Assembly (NCBI RefSeq): GCF_900112765.1
Contig: NZ_FOMZ01000001.1
Location: forward strand, 248,001-312,000
Reading direction: 5' to 3'
Source: Actinopolyspora alba
GTDB lineage: Bacteria > Actinomycetota > Actinomycetes > Mycobacteriales > Pseudonocardiaceae
Length of the DNA stretch: 64,000 nucleotides
The translations under genes were made by a program, and so were the position numbers. Positions 10,401 to 22,338 of the stretch are shown piece after piece; the stretch's first letter is position 1; each line of letters opens with the position of its first letter. The notes beneath the pieces are model-generated. The model had not been told where the DNA came from and searched no databases. It saw nothing but the letters and a program-made list of their open reading frames with translations.

Positions 10401-13400
10401 GTGGGTTGAGTTCCTCCACCAACCGCTCGAACGGCAAATCCTGATGCGCATACGCCGCCAAATCCGACCGACGCACCCGAGCCAACAACTCCCGAAAACT
10501 CGGATCCCCACCCGTATCCGTCCGCAACACCAACGTATTCACGAAAAACCCGACCAACCCATCCAACGCCTCATCGGTCCGCCCCGCCACCGGCGAACCA
10601 ACCGGCACATCCGCCCCAGCACCCAACCGCGTCAACAACCCCGCCAACGCCGCCTGAAACACCATGAACAAACTCGCCCGCTCCCCAGCGGCCAACCCCA
10701 GCAACCCCCCATGCACCCCAGCCGAAATCTCGAACGGCACCCGGGCGCCGCGATGGCTCGGTACAGCGGGGCGGGCGCGGTCGGTGGGCAGGTCGAGTTC
10801 CTCGGGGATTCCGCTGAGGGCGTGTTCCCAGAACCGAAGCTGGCGGGACAGGGGACTGTCGGGATCCTGCTCGTCACCGAGGGCCTCGCGCTGCCAAAGG
10901 GTGAAGTCGGCGTACTGCACCTCCAGCGGCTCCAGCAGCGGCTCCTCTCCCGAGCAACGCGCTCTGTAGGCCGTGGACAGGTCCCGTGCCAGTGGAGCCG
11001 CGGAACCGCCGTCGCTGGCGATGTGGTGCATCAGCAGCAGCAGCACGTGCTCCCGTTCGCCGGTGCGGAACAGCCGGCTTCGGAGCGGTGTCTCGGTGGT
11101 CAGGTCGAACTCGGTCCGCACGAGCTCGTCCAGCCGTTCGGTCAGCTCGGCGTTGTCGAGCGTTTCGAGCGGTGTCTCTGGCCGGGCATCGGGCAGCACC
11201 ACCTGGTGCGGCTCCTCACCGTGCTGCGGAAAGACGGTGCGCAAGCTCTCGTGCCTGTCCACGACGTCGCCGATCGCGGCTCGCAGCGCGGCCACGTCGA
11301 GTTCGCCGGTCAGTCGTAGCGCCAGGGGCACGTTGTAGGCCCCCGCCGTTTCCGAGAAACGGTTCAGAAACCACAGTCTGCGCTGTGCGAACGACAGCGG
11401 GACACGTTCCGGGCGTTCGAACTTCCGGGGAGCGCTCCGAGCGTGCGAGGGGGTACCGAGGCGCTCGGCCACTCCCGTCACGGTCGGGGTTTCGAACAAG
11501 GCACGCATCGGTACTTCTTCGCCGCTGACCGAACGGATCCGGTTCACCAGCCGCGTGGCCAACAGGGAGTGACCACCCAGCGCGAAGAAGTCGTCGTCGA
11601 CATCGACCCGTTCCACTCCGAGCACTTCGGCGAACAGCAGGCACAGCACCTCCTCCCGCGGTGTCGCGGGCTCGCGTCCCGGAGAGGAGGTGGGGAACTC
11701 CGGTTCGGGCAACCGGTTGCGATCGACCTTGCCGTTGGGGCTCAGCGGCAGTGTCTCCAGCGGCACCAGCACGGTGGGGGTCATCGCCTCGGTCAGGTTC
11801 CCCGCCAGTGCGGCGCGTACGGCCGTCGTGTCGGAGGTACCGGTTACGTACCCCGCGAGCCTGGCCTGACCGGCGGAGTCCCGATGAACCGTGACCACCG
11901 CGTCACGCACTTCCTCGGCGGCCCGCAGCGCCGCCTCGACCTCACCGAGTTCGATCCGCTGCCCGCGGATCTTGACCTGCTGATCGTCACGGCCGAGGAA
12001 CTCCAGCTGTCCGTCCGCCCGGTACCGCACCTGATCCCCGGTGCGGTACAGCCGGGTACCGGCTTGCCCGGAGAACGGGTCGGGCACGAATGCCAGCGCG
12101 GTTTTCACCGGATCCCCGAGATAGCCGTGGCCGACTCCCACCCCGCCGACGCAGAGTTCTCCCGGTACGCCGTCGGGAACCGGACGCAACGCTTCGTCGA
12201 GGACATAGAGGCTGGTGTTGCGCACCACGCGACCGATGGGGATCCGTACCTCGTCGGTATGGGACTCGGGTGTGATCACGGCGTGCGTGACGTCGTCCGA
12301 GCACTCGGTCGGTCCGTACGCGTTGACCAGGGGGACAGCGGGTTCGTACTCGAACCATCGCCCGCACAGGTCCGGCGGCAGGGCCTCGCCGGTGACCATC
12401 AACCACCGGAGGGCGCTCTGGGGCGAACCACCGGCTTCGCGACCTTCGGAACCCGGTGCGCTCACCACGGTGTCCCAGGTGTCGAGCGCGGCACGCAGCA
12501 AGGAGGGAACCACCTCGAGTACCGTGATCCGCTCCTCGCCGACCACTCGGAACAATCGTTCCGGGTCGCGGGCGGTCTCGTCCCCGACGACACGGGTACG
12601 ACCACCCACGAGTAGTGGTGCGAGCATCTGCCACACCGAGATGTCGAAGGTCAGCGGCGCGTTCTGCACCAGAGTGTCCGACGCTGTCATGGCCAGGTCC
12701 TCCACCTTCGCGAACAGATGGTTGACCATGCCGCGACGGTGCACCAGTGCTCCCTTGGGTGCCCCGGTCGAACCAGAGGTGTACAGCACGTAGGCGAGGT
12801 CGTCGGGGCCGCCCCTCGGTTCGAGCAGCTCGTCGGGACCGTCCTGGCGATCGTCGAGCGGCAGGACCTCGGCTGAGGAGATCTCGGCCATCCGGGCGGC
12901 GAGTTCGTGGTGGTGCTCATCGGTGAGCACCACGCTCGCACCGCTCCGCGCGAGGATCCGTTCGTTGCGGGCACGCGGCGCGTTCGGATCCAGCGGCAGG
13001 AAGGCGGCTCCCGATCCGAGCACCCCGAGGACGGCCACCGGAACGCTCAACCGCCGCTCGGCGCAGAGAGCGACCAGGCTGCCGCGTGCCGCTCCCGCTT
13101 CCAGCAGGCGCCGGGAGAGCGCACTCGCCCGACGAACCAGGGTTCGGTAGTCCAGCTCGGAGTCGTCGTCGGCGAGGGCGACCGCAGCGGGGGAACGCAC
13201 CGCGTGCTCCCGCACCCTGGAGACCAGATCGAAAGTCTCCGTCGCGCGTTCGCTGCGGTTGCGCTCGACCAACAGGCGGTGTCGCTCGTCCGGCCCCAGC
13301 AGATCGACTTCCCCGATCGGCCGGTCCGGATCGGCCACGACGGCTTCGAGGAACCGTCGGAAACGCTCGACGATCGATCGTGCGGTGCTCGGGTCGAACA

Positions 13401-16400
13401 GCTCCGCGCTGTAGTCCAGCCGAGCGCTCACTCCCGCGGGAGCGTCGTCGTGTCGCTCGGTGAGGTCCAGTGAGAGGTCGAACTGCGAGGCGTAGGCACC
13501 GACGGGCTCGGAAACGCTGCGCAGCCCGGGGAGGTCGAGCTCGGGCTCGGCGTTGTTCTGCAGCACCAGCATCACCTGGAACAGTGGGTTGCGTCCCAGC
13601 GCTCGGGGTGGGTTGAGTTCCTCCACCAACCGCTCGAACGGCAAATCCTGATGCGCATACGCCGCCAAATCCGACCGACGCACCCGAGCCAACAACTCCC
13701 GAAAACTCGGATCCCCACCCGTATCCGTCCGCAACACCAACGTATTCACGAAAAACCCGACCAACCCATCCAACGCCTCATCGGTCCGCCCCGCCACCGG
13801 CGAACCAACCGGCACATCCGCCCCAGCACCCAACCGCGTCAACAACCCCGCCAACGCCGCCTGAAACACCATGAACAAACTCGCCCGCTCCCCAGCGGCC
13901 AACCCCAGCAACCCCCCATGCACCCCAGCCGAAATCTCGAACAGCTCGGTGCCGCCACGGTAGGTGGGAGCGAGCGGGCGTGGGCGATCCGTGGGGAGCG
14001 GTAGTTCCTCGGGAAGATCGGCCAGCTCGGACTTCCAGAACGCGATTTGGCGAGCGATCGTGCTGTTCGGGTCGTCCTCACTGCCCAGCACCTCACGCTG
14101 CCACAGGCTGTAGTCGGCGTACTGCACCTCCAGCGGTTCACGCTCGGCTCGTTCGCCCGTCAGCCTCGCGACGTACGCCCGGGAGAGGTCGTCGGCCAGC
14201 GGCGCCATCGACCAGCCGTCACCCGCGATGTGGTGCAGCACGATCAGCAGTACCCGCTCCCGCTGCCCGATTTCGAACAGCGTCACCCGCATCGGTGGAT
14301 CGGCCGGCAGGTCGAACCCGATCCCGACGCGGTCCAGCATCGCCTGCGGCAGCTCCTGCTCGGTCACGGAGAGACGTTCGATGTCCGGGGCCGCGTCCGA
14401 AGCGCGCAACACGCGCTGGTGCGGTTCGCCGTCCACATCGGGATAAACCGTTCGCAGCACCTCGTGCCGCTCAACCACGTCCCGGAAGGCACCACGCAGC
14501 GCTTCGACGTCGAGCGAGCCGCTGAGCCGGATCCCGACCGGGATCTTGTAGGGCGAGCCGGCACCTTCCAACGCGTTCAGGAACCACAACCTGCGCTGCC
14601 CGTAGGAGGCCGGCACGAGCTCGCCACGGGGCATCGCTCGCAACGGGGTGCGGGCGGCGGCGGCTCCGCTCATGGCCTGAGCGATACCGGCCACGGTGGG
14701 GGTTTCGAAGAGGTTTCGCACGGCCAGCTCCACGCCGAAGGTGGCGCGTACGCGGCTGATGAGGCGAGTGGCGAGCAGGGAGTGCCCGCCGAGCGCGAAG
14801 AAGTTGTCGTCGATGCCCACCGAGGTCGCGCCGAGGACGTCGGCGAACAGACCGCACAGTACCTCCTCCTCCGGAGTACGCGGACGCCTGCCGCCACCCG
14901 CCGTACGGGTGGGAGCGGACAGCTCGGCGCGGTCCAGCTTGCCGTTGGCGGTGATCGGCAACGACTCCAGTTCCACGAATACCGAAGGAACCATGTACTC
15001 GGGCAGTGCGGTTTCGGCCACGGAGCGCAACATCTCGGTGTCGATTCCCTCCCCGGTGGGGACCACGTAGGCGACCAGGCGTTTGTCCCCTGGTTCGTCC
15101 TCACGGGCGAGCACTGACACCTGCGCCACCTCGGGTCGTTCGGCGAGCGCGGTCTCGATCTCACCGAGCTCGATCCGGAAGCCGCGCACCTTGACCTGCT
15201 CATCGACGCGCCCGACGAACTCCAGCGCTCCCTCGGAGTTCCACCGCACGATGTCGCCGGTTCGGTACATCCGAGTGCCCGGCGACCCGAACGGGTCGGC
15301 GACGAACCAACTCGCGGTCAGCCGCGGGTTGTCCAGGTAACCGCGTGCCACCCCATCACCCGCGACGAAGAGCTCACCGGGTACGCCCGGCGGCACCGGA
15401 AGCAGGTTGGTGTCCAGGACGGAAACGCGCATGTTGTCCAGCGGGGAACCGATCGGGACGTTGTTCGGCACGCTCGTCGAGGAATCCATCAGGTACCGGG
15501 TGGCGAACGTAGTGGTCTCGGTGGGCCCGTAACCGTCTCCGACGACCAGGGAGGGGTTGACCTCCAGTACCCTGCGCACCATCGCGGCGGGCACCACATC
15601 ACCACCCGTCCAGACCTCGCGGACACCCGCGAAACACTCCGGACACTCCTCGGCCAACAGCCGGAACAGTCCGGCCGTCAACCACAGGGCGGTGATCCCG
15701 CTATCGGTGATCGTGGCGGCCAGCTCGGCGATGTCCAGCTCACCCGCGGGTGCCACGACCAGTTCGCGTCCCGACAGCAGCGGAACCCACAGTTCGTAGG
15801 TGGAGGCGTCGAAAGCGTGCGGCGAGTGCAGCAGAACCCGCTGTTGTCGCTCGGTTTCCCAGCTTCCGTCGTGGGCCAGGCTCACGACGTCCCGGTGGCG
15901 AACCGCGACCCCCTTCGGCTCGCCGGTGGACCCCGACGTGAACATCACGTAGGCCAGCTGGTCCGGGTGAGCGGGTACTCGGGGATCGGTCTCGGATTCT
16001 CCGGAGAGATCCGTACGCCCGAGGACGACGATCTCCGCCTCGTGGGTCAGCGGCAGTTCGCACAACACCGGGTCGGTCAACAGGATCGCCGCACTCGTGC
16101 GTGAGAGGATCCGTTCCAGCCGTTCGGCCGGACTGCGGGCGTCGAGGGGAACGTAGGCACCGCCGGCCTTGAGCACGGCCAGTGTCGAGACGACCAGCTC
16201 AACGGAACGCTGCTGCAGGATCGCCACCGGCTGCTCCCCGCTTACTCCGAGACGAAGCAGCCGGTTCGCCAAGATGTTCGCTCGCCGATCGAGCTCGCGG
16301 TAGGTGATCCGCTCCTCTCCCACGAGCAGCGCGGTGGCTTCGGGAAAGCGTCGCACCTGCTCGGTGAACCGATCATGCACCGTGGTCGTGCCGACCACCG

Positions 16401-19400
16401 TCGGTGTTCCCGCTGAGTAACGCGCGAGCAGCTCGCTGTCCTGCTCGGTCAGCGCGTCCACCGCCGCGAGCGGGACCTCGGGGTCGTCGAGCAACAGCTC
16501 GACGAGTCCGTACAAACGCTGTGCGATCGCGTTGACGAACGACTCGTCGAGCACGTCCGGTCGGTAGTTGAGTCGCAGTTCCAGTGCGTTTCCCGGCAAG
16601 GCCACCAGGGTCAGCGGATAGTGCGTCGCATCGCGACCGTGTACTCCGGTTACCTCGAGTCCGGTCCCCGGCAGCCGCAACGTGTCCGGATCCAACGGGT
16701 AGTTCTCGAAAACGGTGAGCGTGTCGAACAGCTCGCCGGTACCGGTGAACCGCTGAATCTCGGTGAGTCCGGTGTAGTGGTGTGCCATCAGCTCGGCCTG
16801 CTCGGATTGCAACCGCTGCAACAGTTGGCGCAGCGACTCCTCGGGAGCGAGTCGCACGCGCACCGGGATGGTGTTGATGAACAGGCCGATCATGGACTCC
16901 GCGTCGGGAAGTTCGGGGGGACGTGCCGACACGGTGGCCCCGAAGACGACGTCCTGACGCCCGGTCATCCTCCCGAGCAACAGTGCCCACAGCGCCTGGA
17001 CCACGGTATTGCCGGTCAGCCCCGAGGAACCGGCAAACTCGTTGACGCGGGCGGTGGTGGTCTCCGGCAGTCGCAGGGTGATCCGCTCCGGTAGAGCCGA
17101 TTCCTCCGTGGTCGCCCGGGAGCCCGCCAGCAGGGTTGGTTCATCCACACCGGACAGTGCCGATCGCCAGATCCGCTCCGACTCACCCCGGGGACGGTTG
17201 GCCAGCCATTCGAGGTACTCACGATAGGGAGCGGGTTCGGAAAGGGCGGACGCGTCGCCCCCAGCCGCGTAGATGTCGAACAGTTCGCGGAGCAGCAGCG
17301 GAGCCGACCAGCCGTCCAGCAGGATGTGGTGGTGCGTGAGCACGAGACGACTGATTTCGGCATCCAGCCGGAAAACCGTCAACCGAAGCAGCGGCGGATC
17401 GCTCACGTCGAACCCACGTGCACGATCCTCGTCCATCAGCCGGGTGACCTCGGTCCGGTCGCTGTCGCGGAGGTCGATCTCCTCGCAGGCGACTTCGACG
17501 CTCTCCGGGACGAACTGCACCGGTGCACGCAGTTCCTCGTGGCGGAACCCACCTCGGAGGTTGGGATGCCGGACCAGCAGCACGCGCGCGGACTCACGCA
17601 GCGAATCCGCATCGAGCGGCCCGCTCAGATCCAGGGCGAGCTGCACCGTGTAGGCGTCCGAGCCACTGTCACCGTAGGCAGCGTGGAAGTGCAGTCCCTC
17701 CGCGAGCGGGGACAGCGGAAGCACGTCGACGAGCGGGGGAACCGCCCGCTGGAGGTCGTCGAGCTCGGACTGGTCGAGTTCGACGAGCGGGAAGTCCGAG
17801 GGCGTGTGACCTGTCGTGCCCGAGTGGTTCGTGCTGTCGACGATCGCCGACAGTGCCTCCCGCCACAGCGCGGCGAGTTCGTCGATTCGCTCGGTACCGA
17901 ACAGTTCATGTGGCCAGGAAAGCTCGGCGACAAGAGTCGATCCGTCCGCACCGTCGTAGGCGGTGGTGGTGACCTCCAGAGCGTGCGGAACCGCCGCCCT
18001 CCCGTCCATCCGTCCACCGATCGCGCCGCTTTCGGCGGCCGGTTCGAACGCCGCGCCGTTACCTCCCGCACCGAACCGGCCGAGGTAGTTGAATCCGACC
18101 TGGGGCGCGGGACGGCCAGCCAACGCGACGGCGGCCTGCGGATTCAGGTAACGCAGCAGGCCGTAGCCGATCCCCTCGGGAAGTGCCCTGAGCTGCTCCT
18201 TGACCTGTTTCACCGCTCGCGCGGCGGCCGTTCCGCCGGAAAACGCCTCGCCCAGATCGACCTCGGAGATGTCGAGCCTTGCCGGATACATGGTGGTGAA
18301 CCAACCGACCGTCCGTGACAGGTCCGTATCGGACACCTCGTCGGATCGGCCGTGCCCCTCCAGATCCAGCAACAGGGACGCACCCTCGCGCCCCCGGCTC
18401 GCCAGCCAGCGGGCCATCGCCATCGCGAACCCGGTGAGCAGCACCTCGTCCACCCCCGCGTGGAACGCGGCGGGAACGGTGGTCAGCAGTGGTTCGGCCA
18501 GCTCGCCGGGAAGTCGCAGCGTGGTCCCGCGCAGCGAGGCAACGGTGTCTCGCTCCGAATCGAGCGCGCGCTGTCCGAGCTGCCCCCCACCCGACGAGAG
18601 GACATCCGTCCAGGTTTCCAATTCGGCGAGCACGGCCGGATCGTGCGCGCGGGCCGTGAGTTTCTCGGCCCACCGCCGGAGTGAGGTGGGGACCGGTTCC
18701 AGCGAGGGGTCCCGACCCGCCGCGGCGGCCTGCCAGGCTGCCCGCAGGTCCGGCACCAGTATGCGCCACGACACGCCGTCCACCACCAGGTGATGGACCA
18801 CGACGAGCAACCGCCCGGACGAGCGCGAGCCCGTGTCGATCCAGACCACCCGGATCATCTCCCCCGCTTCGGGGTCCAGCTCCGAGGCGGCGATCCTTTC
18901 CTGCTCGGCGACGTGGGTGGCCGTGTCCCTTCCATCGGTCGCGTCCACCCGCCGCACGATGTCGCGGGCGTGTACCGAGCCGGGTTCGGGAACGTGCAGC
19001 CCCCACAATCCCCCTGTTGTGCTCAGCCGCGCGCGCAGCGCATCGTGCCGGTCGATTACCGCCCGAACCGCGGTAAGCAGGTCCGCTTCGGCCAGTTCCC
19101 CGGGGGCGTTGAGCAGCACGGACTGGCAGAACTCACCGATAGGACCGCCGCGTTCACGCAGCCAGTGCATGATCGGGGTGAGCGGCACCGTCCCCACACC
19201 GGAGTCGTGTTCTTCCCCACCGCCGGAAGAGCCCGTCAGGACGGCTGCACCGGCCGAGGCCGCCAACTCGGCCACGGTCCGGTGCGTGAATACGTCTTTG
19301 GGAGTGAGGTGTATCCCGGACTTCCGCGCCCTGCTCACCAACTGGATCGAGGTGATGCTGTCGCCGCCCAGTTCGAAGAAGCTGTCGTGCACCCCGACCC

Positions 19401-22338
19401 CGGAGAGGTTGAGGACCTCGGTGAACAGCTCGGCCAGCGATTGCTCGGTGTCGGTACGCGGGGCGGTTCCCTTCGTGGTCGGTTCGAACACCGGGGCCGG
19501 CAGGGCGTTGCGATCCAGTTTGCTGCCGTTGGCGGTCATCGGAAGCGTGTCCATCGGCACGAACACCGCGGGCACCATGTGTTCGGGCAACCGCGCCCCC
19601 ACGTGGGAGCGCAGCTTGTCGTTCTCCGGCTCCGTACCCTCGGTTCCGACGACATAACCGACGAGTCGCTTCACACCGGAACTGTCCTCGCAAGCCACGA
19701 CCGCGCAGCGGGAGACGTCGGGATGGGCCGACACCACGGTTTCGATCTCACCCGGTTCTATCCGGAACCCCCGGATCTTGACCTGGTCATCGGCGCGTCC
19801 CAGAAACTCGAGCTGACCATCGGCACGCCAGCGTACGAGGTCACCGGTTCGATAGAGCCGGGAACCGGCGGGGCCGAACGGGTCCGCGACGAACCGGGTG
19901 GCGGTCAGGCCACGGCGTTCCGAATAGCCCCGTGCCAACCCGGTCGTGGCGACGTAGAGCTCGCCTTCCACACCGGGTGGCACCGATCGCAGGGCCTCAT
20001 CGAGTACATGGGACCGGGTGTTGGGCAGTGGACGGCCGATGGGAGGTGTCTCCCCCGGCGAAAGCCGGTCGCTGATGGTGGCGGCGACCGTGATCTCCGT
20101 GGGGCCGTACGCGTTGCGCATCTCGCGCCCCCGCGCCCACCGTTCGACCAGCTCCGCGGAACACGCGTCACCACCCACGATCAGGCAGCGGAAGTCGGGC
20201 AGCTCCACCTCCGGCAGGGTCGCCAGTACGGCCGGCGGAATCAGGGCGTGTGTGACGTGCGTTTCCGCGAGGAGTCGGGCAAGCGGCTCCCCCGCCACCG
20301 CCTCACGGGGCGGCACGACCAGGGTCGCCCCCGCGTACCAGGCCATGCACATCTCCAACACCGAGGCGTCGAAACTCGGCGCGGAGAAGCGAAGGACTCT
20401 CGAATCGTGCCGCACGTCGAAACGTTCCACTTCGGTCTCGGCGAAGTCGTGCAGCCCCGCGTGGGTGACCACCACTCCCTTGGGCAGGCCCGTCGAACCC
20501 GAGGTGTAGATGAGATAAGCAGGATTGTCCGTGCGCAGCGGAGCGACTCGATCCCGGTCGCCGACCTCCCCTGTGGAGTACGAGTCCAGCCTCTCCAGCG
20601 TGCTCGGGTCGTCGAGGACCACCACGTCAGCCACCCGGGTGGAAAGCTCCGAGTCCTTGGTGGTCAGCACCACTTCGGGGCGGGCGTCGTCGAGCAGGAA
20701 CGAGATCCGCTCATCGGGATGGTTCGGGTCGATCGGCACCCATGCCGCACCCGCCTTGACCACCGCCAGGCTCGCCCTCACCGACTCGATCGAGGTCGGC
20801 AGGAACAACGCGACACGGCTCTCCGGCCCGACACCGTGGTCGATCAACAGCCGGGCGAGTCGGTTCGATCCCGCGTCCAACTCCCCGTATGACACCGCCG
20901 CGGATTCGTCGACCACCGCCGGGGTGTCGGATCCGTTGTGAGCACCTCGCTGGAACAGTTCGGGCAGCGTGCGGGGACCTGTCGAGCGTTCGGTGGCATT
21001 GCGCGTGCTCAGCAGGTTCCGTTCCGTCTCATCGAGGAGGTCCAGTGAGCCGAGGGGCCGCCGCGGCGCGTCGAGCATCCGCTCCAGCAGGAGACGCAGT
21101 CTGTTCAACACGGAACTCGCCTGTTCCCGATCGAACAGCTCGGCTCGATGATCCAACCGGAGTGTGAGGCTCTCCCCGGGCAGCACTACCAGGGTGAGCG
21201 GATAGTGCGCGGCGTCCTCACCTCGGACACCGGTCAGCTCCAACCCCGTGCCCGGCAGCGCCAGCGCTTTCGAGTCCAGCGGGTAGTTCTCGAAGACGAC
21301 GAGGGTGTCGAACAGCTCCCCGAGCCCGACGGCGCGCTGGATCTCCCGCAACGGGGTGTACTGCTGCTCCAGCAGCTCCGTCTGCTCTCGCTGGACCCGG
21401 CGTACCAGTGCGGAAGTGGACTCGGCCGGGTCCAGCAGGACGCGTACCGGAACGGTGTTGATGAACAACCCGATCATGGAATCCGAACCGGCCAGCTCGG
21501 GCGGCCTGCCGGAGACCGTCGAGCCGAACAGCACGTCCCACTCACCGGTCAGGGTTCCCAGCAGTGTCCCCCAGGCCGCCTGCACCAGCGTGTTGGGAGT
21601 GATTCCCTCCGTCCGGGCGAAAGCGCGTACCCGCTCGAGCAGTTCGTCGGGGAGTTCGAGCGTCACGCTCTCGGGCCGTGTCGGAGAACGGTCCGGTTCC
21701 GGGGCGGCCAACAGGCTCGGCTGGTCCACTCCCTCCAACGCTCGTTGCCAGACGGCCGTCGCCTCGGCGCTGTCGCGCTGATCGAGCCAGCGCACGTAGT
21801 CCCGGTAGGAAGCGCTCTCGGGCAGCGGGTCGGTGGCGGACTCCCCCGCGTAGAACGTGAACAGTTCACGCACCAGCAGTGGGAGCGACCAACCGTCCAG
21901 CAGGATGTGGTGCGCGGTGATCACGAACCGGTAACGGTCTTCATCGAACCGCAGCAGCGAGCACCGCAGCAGCGGAGCCACGTTGAGTCGAAACCGGCCG
22001 GTCTCCTCTACCTCGATACGAGTGGCCGTCTCCTCCCGCTCCGGAGTCGGCAGGTCCGTCAGGTCGATCTCGCGCCACGGCAGCTCGACCTCGGAGGAGA
22101 TGACCTGTACCGTCTCGCCGCTCTTACGCTGTCTGAAGGCCGCCCGAAGATTGGGGTGCCGGGAAAGCACCCGGTACATCGAGTCGCGGAGACGTTCGCC
22201 GTCCAGCGCTCCGGCCAGATCGAGCACGAGCTGGACCGTGTAGACATCATCCGCGTCTTCGTCGTAGACGGCGTGGAAGTGGAACCCCTCCTGCAGCCCG
22301 GACAGCGGCAGAACATCCTCGACTCGGGCACGCTTCAC
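7462..22338 (-). CDS. Four-module NRPS with terminal thioesterase (modules 3-6)
   Basis: The protein has 4958 aa. Domain order from signature motifs (approximate residues): C3 HHILLDG 144; A3 613; T3 GGDSI 994; E3 HHLVVDG 1184; C4 HHILLDG 1673; A4 2133; T4 GGHSL 2516; C5 HHIAGDG 2704; A5 3187; T5 3588; C6 HHIASDG 3772; A6 4257; T6 4643; TE GWSFGG 4775. C3 and C4 follow epimerisation domains and have the D-C-L-type motif; C5 and C6 look L-C-L. Ten-residue codes read by alignment to GrsA: A3 DALLIGAVAK (unassigned); A4 DAYWWGGTFK (Val type); A5 DIWEMTADDK (diaminobutyrate/diaminopropionate type); A6 DLTKLGMVNK (Asp/Asn/methyl-Asp type). The A10 motif of A3 reads NGSKLDR with one extra residue. 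GTG 22338 overlaps the upstream NRPS stop (GTGA). C5 and C6 share a 345-bp exact repeat. The TE should hydrolyse or cyclise the hexapeptide. Confidence 0.93.
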   Translation of the reverse strand: MKRARVEDVLPLSGLQEGFHFHAVYDEDADDVYTVQLVLDLAGALDGERLRDSMYRVLSRHPNLRAAFRQRKSGETVQVISSEVELPWREIDLTDLPTPEREETATRIEVEETGRFRLNVAPLLRCSLLRFDEDRYRFVITAHHILLDGWSLPLLVRELFTFYAGESATDPLPESASYRDYVRWLDQRDSAEATAVWQRALEGVDQPSLLAAPEPDRSPTRPESVTLELPDELLERVRAFARTEGITPNTLVQAAWGTLLGTLTGEWDVLFGSTVSGRPPELAGSDSMIGLFINTVPVRVLLDPAESTSALVRRVQREQTELLEQQYTPLREIQRAVGLGELFDTLVVFENYPLDSKALALPGTGLELTGVRGEDAAHYPLTLVVLPGESLTLRLDHRAELFDREQASSVLNRLRLLLERMLDAPRRPLGSLDLLDETERNLLSTRNATERSTGPRTLPELFQRGAHNGSDTPAVVDESAAVSYGELDAGSNRLARLLIDHGVGPESRVALFLPTSIESVRASLAVVKAGAAWVPIDPNHPDERISFLLDDARPEVVLTTKDSELSTRVADVVVLDDPSTLERLDSYSTGEVGDRDRVAPLRTDNPAYLIYTSGSTGLPKGVVVTHAGLHDFAETEVERFDVRHDSRVLRFSAPSFDASVLEMCMAWYAGATLVVPPREAVAGEPLARLLAETHVTHALIPPAVLATLPEVELPDFRCLIVGGDACSAELVERWARGREMRNAYGPTEITVAATISDRLSPGETPPIGRPLPNTRSHVLDEALRSVPPGVEGELYVATTGLARGYSERRGLTATRFVADPFGPAGSRLYRTGDLVRWRADGQLEFLGRADDQVKIRGFRIEPGEIETVVSAHPDVSRCAVVACEDSSGVKRLVGYVVGTEGTEPENDKLRSHVGARLPEHMVPAVFVPMDTLPMTANGSKLDRNALPAPVFEPTTKGTAPRTDTEQSLAELFTEVLNLSGVGVHDSFFELGGDSITSIQLVSRARKSGIHLTPKDVFTHRTVAELAASAGAAVLTGSSGGGEEHDSGVGTVPLTPIMHWLRERGGPIGEFCQSVLLNAPGELAEADLLTAVRAVIDRHDALRARLSTTGGLWGLHVPEPGSVHARDIVRRVDATDGRDTATHVAEQERIAASELDPEAGEMIRVVWIDTGSRSSGRLLVVVHHLVVDGVSWRILVPDLRAAWQAAAAGRDPSLEPVPTSLRRWAEKLTARAHDPAVLAELETWTDVLSSGGGQLGQRALDSERDTVASLRGTTLRLPGELAEPLLTTVPAAFHAGVDEVLLTGFAMAMARWLASRGREGASLLLDLEGHGRSDEVSDTDLSRTVGWFTTMYPARLDISEVDLGEAFSGGTAAARAVKQVKEQLRALPEGIGYGLLRYLNPQAAVALAGRPAPQVGFNYLGRFGAGGNGAAFEPAAESGAIGGRMDGRAAVPHALEVTTTAYDGADGSTLVAELSWPHELFGTERIDELAALWREALSAIVDSTNHSGTTGHTPSDFPLVELDQSELDDLQRAVPPLVDVLPLSPLAEGLHFHAAYGDSGSDAYTVQLALDLSGPLDADSLRESARVLLVRHPNLRGGFRHEELRAPVQFVPESVEVACEEIDLRDSDRTEVTRLMDEDRARGFDVSDPPLLRLTVFRLDAEISRLVLTHHHILLDGWSAPLLLRELFDIYAAGGDASALSEPAPYREYLEWLANRPRGESERIWRSALSGVDEPTLLAGSRATTEESALPERITLRLPETTTARVNEFAGSSGLTGNTVVQALWALLLGRMTGRQDVVFGATVSARPPELPDAESMIGLFINTIPVRVRLAPEESLRQLLQRLQSEQAELMAHHYTGLTEIQRFTGTGELFDTLTVFENYPLDPDTLRLPGTGLEVTGVHGRDATHYPLTLVALPGNALELRLNYRPDVLDESFVNAIAQRLYGLVELLLDDPEVPLAAVDALTEQDSELLARYSAGTPTVVGTTTVHDRFTEQVRRFPEATALLVGEERITYRELDRRANILANRLLRLGVSGEQPVAILQQRSVELVVSTLAVLKAGGAYVPLDARSPAERLERILSRTSAAILLTDPVLCELPLTHEAEIVVLGRTDLSGESETDPRVPAHPDQLAYVMFTSGSTGEPKGVAVRHRDVVSLAHDGSWETERQQRVLLHSPHAFDASTYELWVPLLSGRELVVAPAGELDIAELAATITDSGITALWLTAGLFRLLAEECPECFAGVREVWTGGDVVPAAMVRRVLEVNPSLVVGDGYGPTETTTFATRYLMDSSTSVPNNVPIGSPLDNMRVSVLDTNLLPVPPGVPGELFVAGDGVARGYLDNPRLTASWFVADPFGSPGTRMYRTGDIVRWNSEGALEFVGRVDEQVKVRGFRIELGEIETALAERPEVAQVSVLAREDEPGDKRLVAYVVPTGEGIDTEMLRSVAETALPEYMVPSVFVELESLPITANGKLDRAELSAPTRTAGGGRRPRTPEEEVLCGLFADVLGATSVGIDDNFFALGGHSLLATRLISRVRATFGVELAVRNLFETPTVAGIAQAMSGAAAARTPLRAMPRGELVPASYGQRRLWFLNALEGAGSPYKIPVGIRLSGSLDVEALRGAFRDVVERHEVLRTVYPDVDGEPHQRVLRASDAAPDIERLSVTEQELPQAMLDRVGIGFDLPADPPMRVTLFEIGQRERVLLIVLHHIAGDGWSMAPLADDLSRAYVARLTGERAEREPLEVQYADYSLWQREVLGSEDDPNSTIARQIAFWKSELADLPEELPLPTDRPRPLAPTYRGGTELFEISAGVHGGLLGLAAGERASLFMVFQAALAGLLTRLGAGADVPVGSPVAGRTDEALDGLVGFFVNTLVLRTDTGGDPSFRELLARVRRSDLAAYAHQDLPFERLVEELNPPRALGRNPLFQVMLVLQNNAEPELDLPGLRSVSEPVGAYASQFDLSLDLTERHDDAPAGVSARLDYSAELFDPSTARSIVERFRRFLEAVVADPDRPIGEVDLLGPDERHRLLVERNRSERATETFDLVSRVREHAVRSPAAVALADDDSELDYRTLVRRASALSRRLLEAGAARGSLVALCAERRLSVPVAVLGVLGSGAAFLPLDPNAPRARNERILARSGASVVLTDEHHHELAARMAEISSAEVLPLDDRQDGPDELLEPRGGPDDLAYVLYTSGSTGAPKGALVHRRGMVNHLFAKVEDLAMTASDTLVQNAPLTFDISVWQMLAPLLVGGRTRVVGDETARDPERLFRVVGEERITVLEVVPSLLRAALDTWDTVVSAPGSEGREAGGSPQSALRWLMVTGEALPPDLCGRWFEYEPAVPLVNAYGPTECSDDVTHAVITPESHTDEVRIPIGRVVRNTSLYVLDEALRPVPDGVPGELCVGGVGVGHGYLGDPVKTALAFVPDPFSGQAGTRLYRTGDQVRYRADGQLEFLGRDDQQVKIRGQRIELGEVEAALRAAEEVRDAVVTVHRDSAGQARLAGYVTGTSDTTAVRAALAGNLTEAMTPTVLVPLETLPLSPNGKVDRNRLPEPEFPTSSPGREPATPREEVLCLLFAEVLGVERVDVDDDFFALGGHSLLATRLVNRIRSVSGEEVPMRALFETPTVTGVAERLGTPSHARSAPRKFERPERVPLSFAQRRLWFLNRFSETAGAYNVPLALRLTGELDVAALRAAIGDVVDRHESLRTVFPQHGEEPHQVVLPDARPETPLETLDNAELTERLDELVRTEFDLTTETPLRSRLFRTGEREHVLLLLMHHIASDGGSAAPLARDLSTAYRARCSGEEPLLEPLEVQYADFTLWQREALGDEQDPDSPLSRQLRFWEHALSGIPEELDLPTDRARPAVPSHRGARVPFEISAGVHGGLLGLAAGERASLFMVFQAALAGLLTRLGAGADVPVGSPVAGRTDEALDGLVGFFVNTLVLRTDTGGDPSFRELLARVRRSDLAAYAHQDLPFERLVEELNPPRALSRHPLFQVMLSFRNHETVDAEMDGLDVETLPLDPGAAKFDLSLNLAERRDSDGEAAGIIGDLQYSTDLYDRSTVLRMVDGLLHMLESFLADPDRRIGSVELLRGERRELVLGEWNDTSTAGADRTLPEMLAAQAHTTPDAPAVRTVRGELSYAELAERVSRLARRLAAFGVGPERFVAVALPRSVEMVVALLAVLEAGGAYLPVDPDYPADRIGFMLADAAPELLLTDGDVLAELRRSGVETAAERTVLFEETAELPEAEPTAPAFSNPAYVIYTSGSTGRPKGVVVEHRSLSDYLVFGGNDYQGVRGAVPLHSPVSFDLSVTAMFVPLTVGGTVHVIGLDDSDPRTVEMLRDHPPTFLKGTPSHLPVLNTLPEEFSPNGELLLGGELLLGERVDEWRERNPGVTVFNMYGPTETTVNCTEYRVEPEQRIPSGPLPIGEPLDNTRVYVLDENLLPVEIGVAGELYIAGTGLARGYLHRPGVTASRFVANPFGPPGERMYRSGDIVRWRSDGQLAFVRRVDDQVKLRGFRVEPGEIEALLTARPEIASAAAVVREDRPGDQRLVAYVVTRDGAELDPSSLRRTLSEVLPTYMVPTAFVELDELPTTPNRKLDREALPPPEVEGTAAAQGPRNQTERVLRELFAEVLDTTTVGVHDGFFELGGHSLLATRLISRVRSAFGVRTAMRTLFEAPTVAALASRLGEDDDSDGFDVLLPLRASGERSPLFCVHPASGFAWSYAGLMKHLEPDVPIYGLQSRGLDGEESLPDTVTEVAHDYVERVRTVRPHGPYRLLGWSFGGLIAQEMAVLLRNEGEEVELLAMLDSFPKTAEESEEGYVEEAELYLAMLDLAGYDRAGLSERDLDAESTARLVREQGGVFGDLTEDRLRALHRVFLNNTRLARGHTPSHYTGDALLFVATADERPGPGKVAWHPYVAGEVTEYPVEVRHNDMTHSEPLARIGRVLAEQMNTQPSAGKEDQ
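10391..10735. repeat. 345-bp exact direct repeat, copy 1 (inside C6 of the NRPS)
   Basis: Reading both copies base by base I found no difference between this stretch and 13598-13942. It encodes the C-terminal half of a condensation domain ([16 protein letters not shown] to EELNPPRAL). Codon choice inside it shifts sharply: Leu is nearly always TTG and many third positions are T or G, while flanking DNA prefers C/G-ending codons. The neighbouring C-domain sequence diverges immediately outside. Confidence 0.95.
13598..13942. repeat. 345-bp exact direct repeat, copy 2 (inside C5 of the NRPS)
   Basis: Second copy, 3207 bp from the first (one module apart), in the same orientation and frame of the same gene. 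The distance equals one C-A-T module, so recombination between the copies would cleanly delete or duplicate a module. Confidence 0.95.

Noticed and set aside
10391-13942. The 345-bp repeat as an insertion or mobile element
   Set aside because: It is in frame, encodes conserved C-domain sequence, and has no terminal inverted repeats or target duplication.
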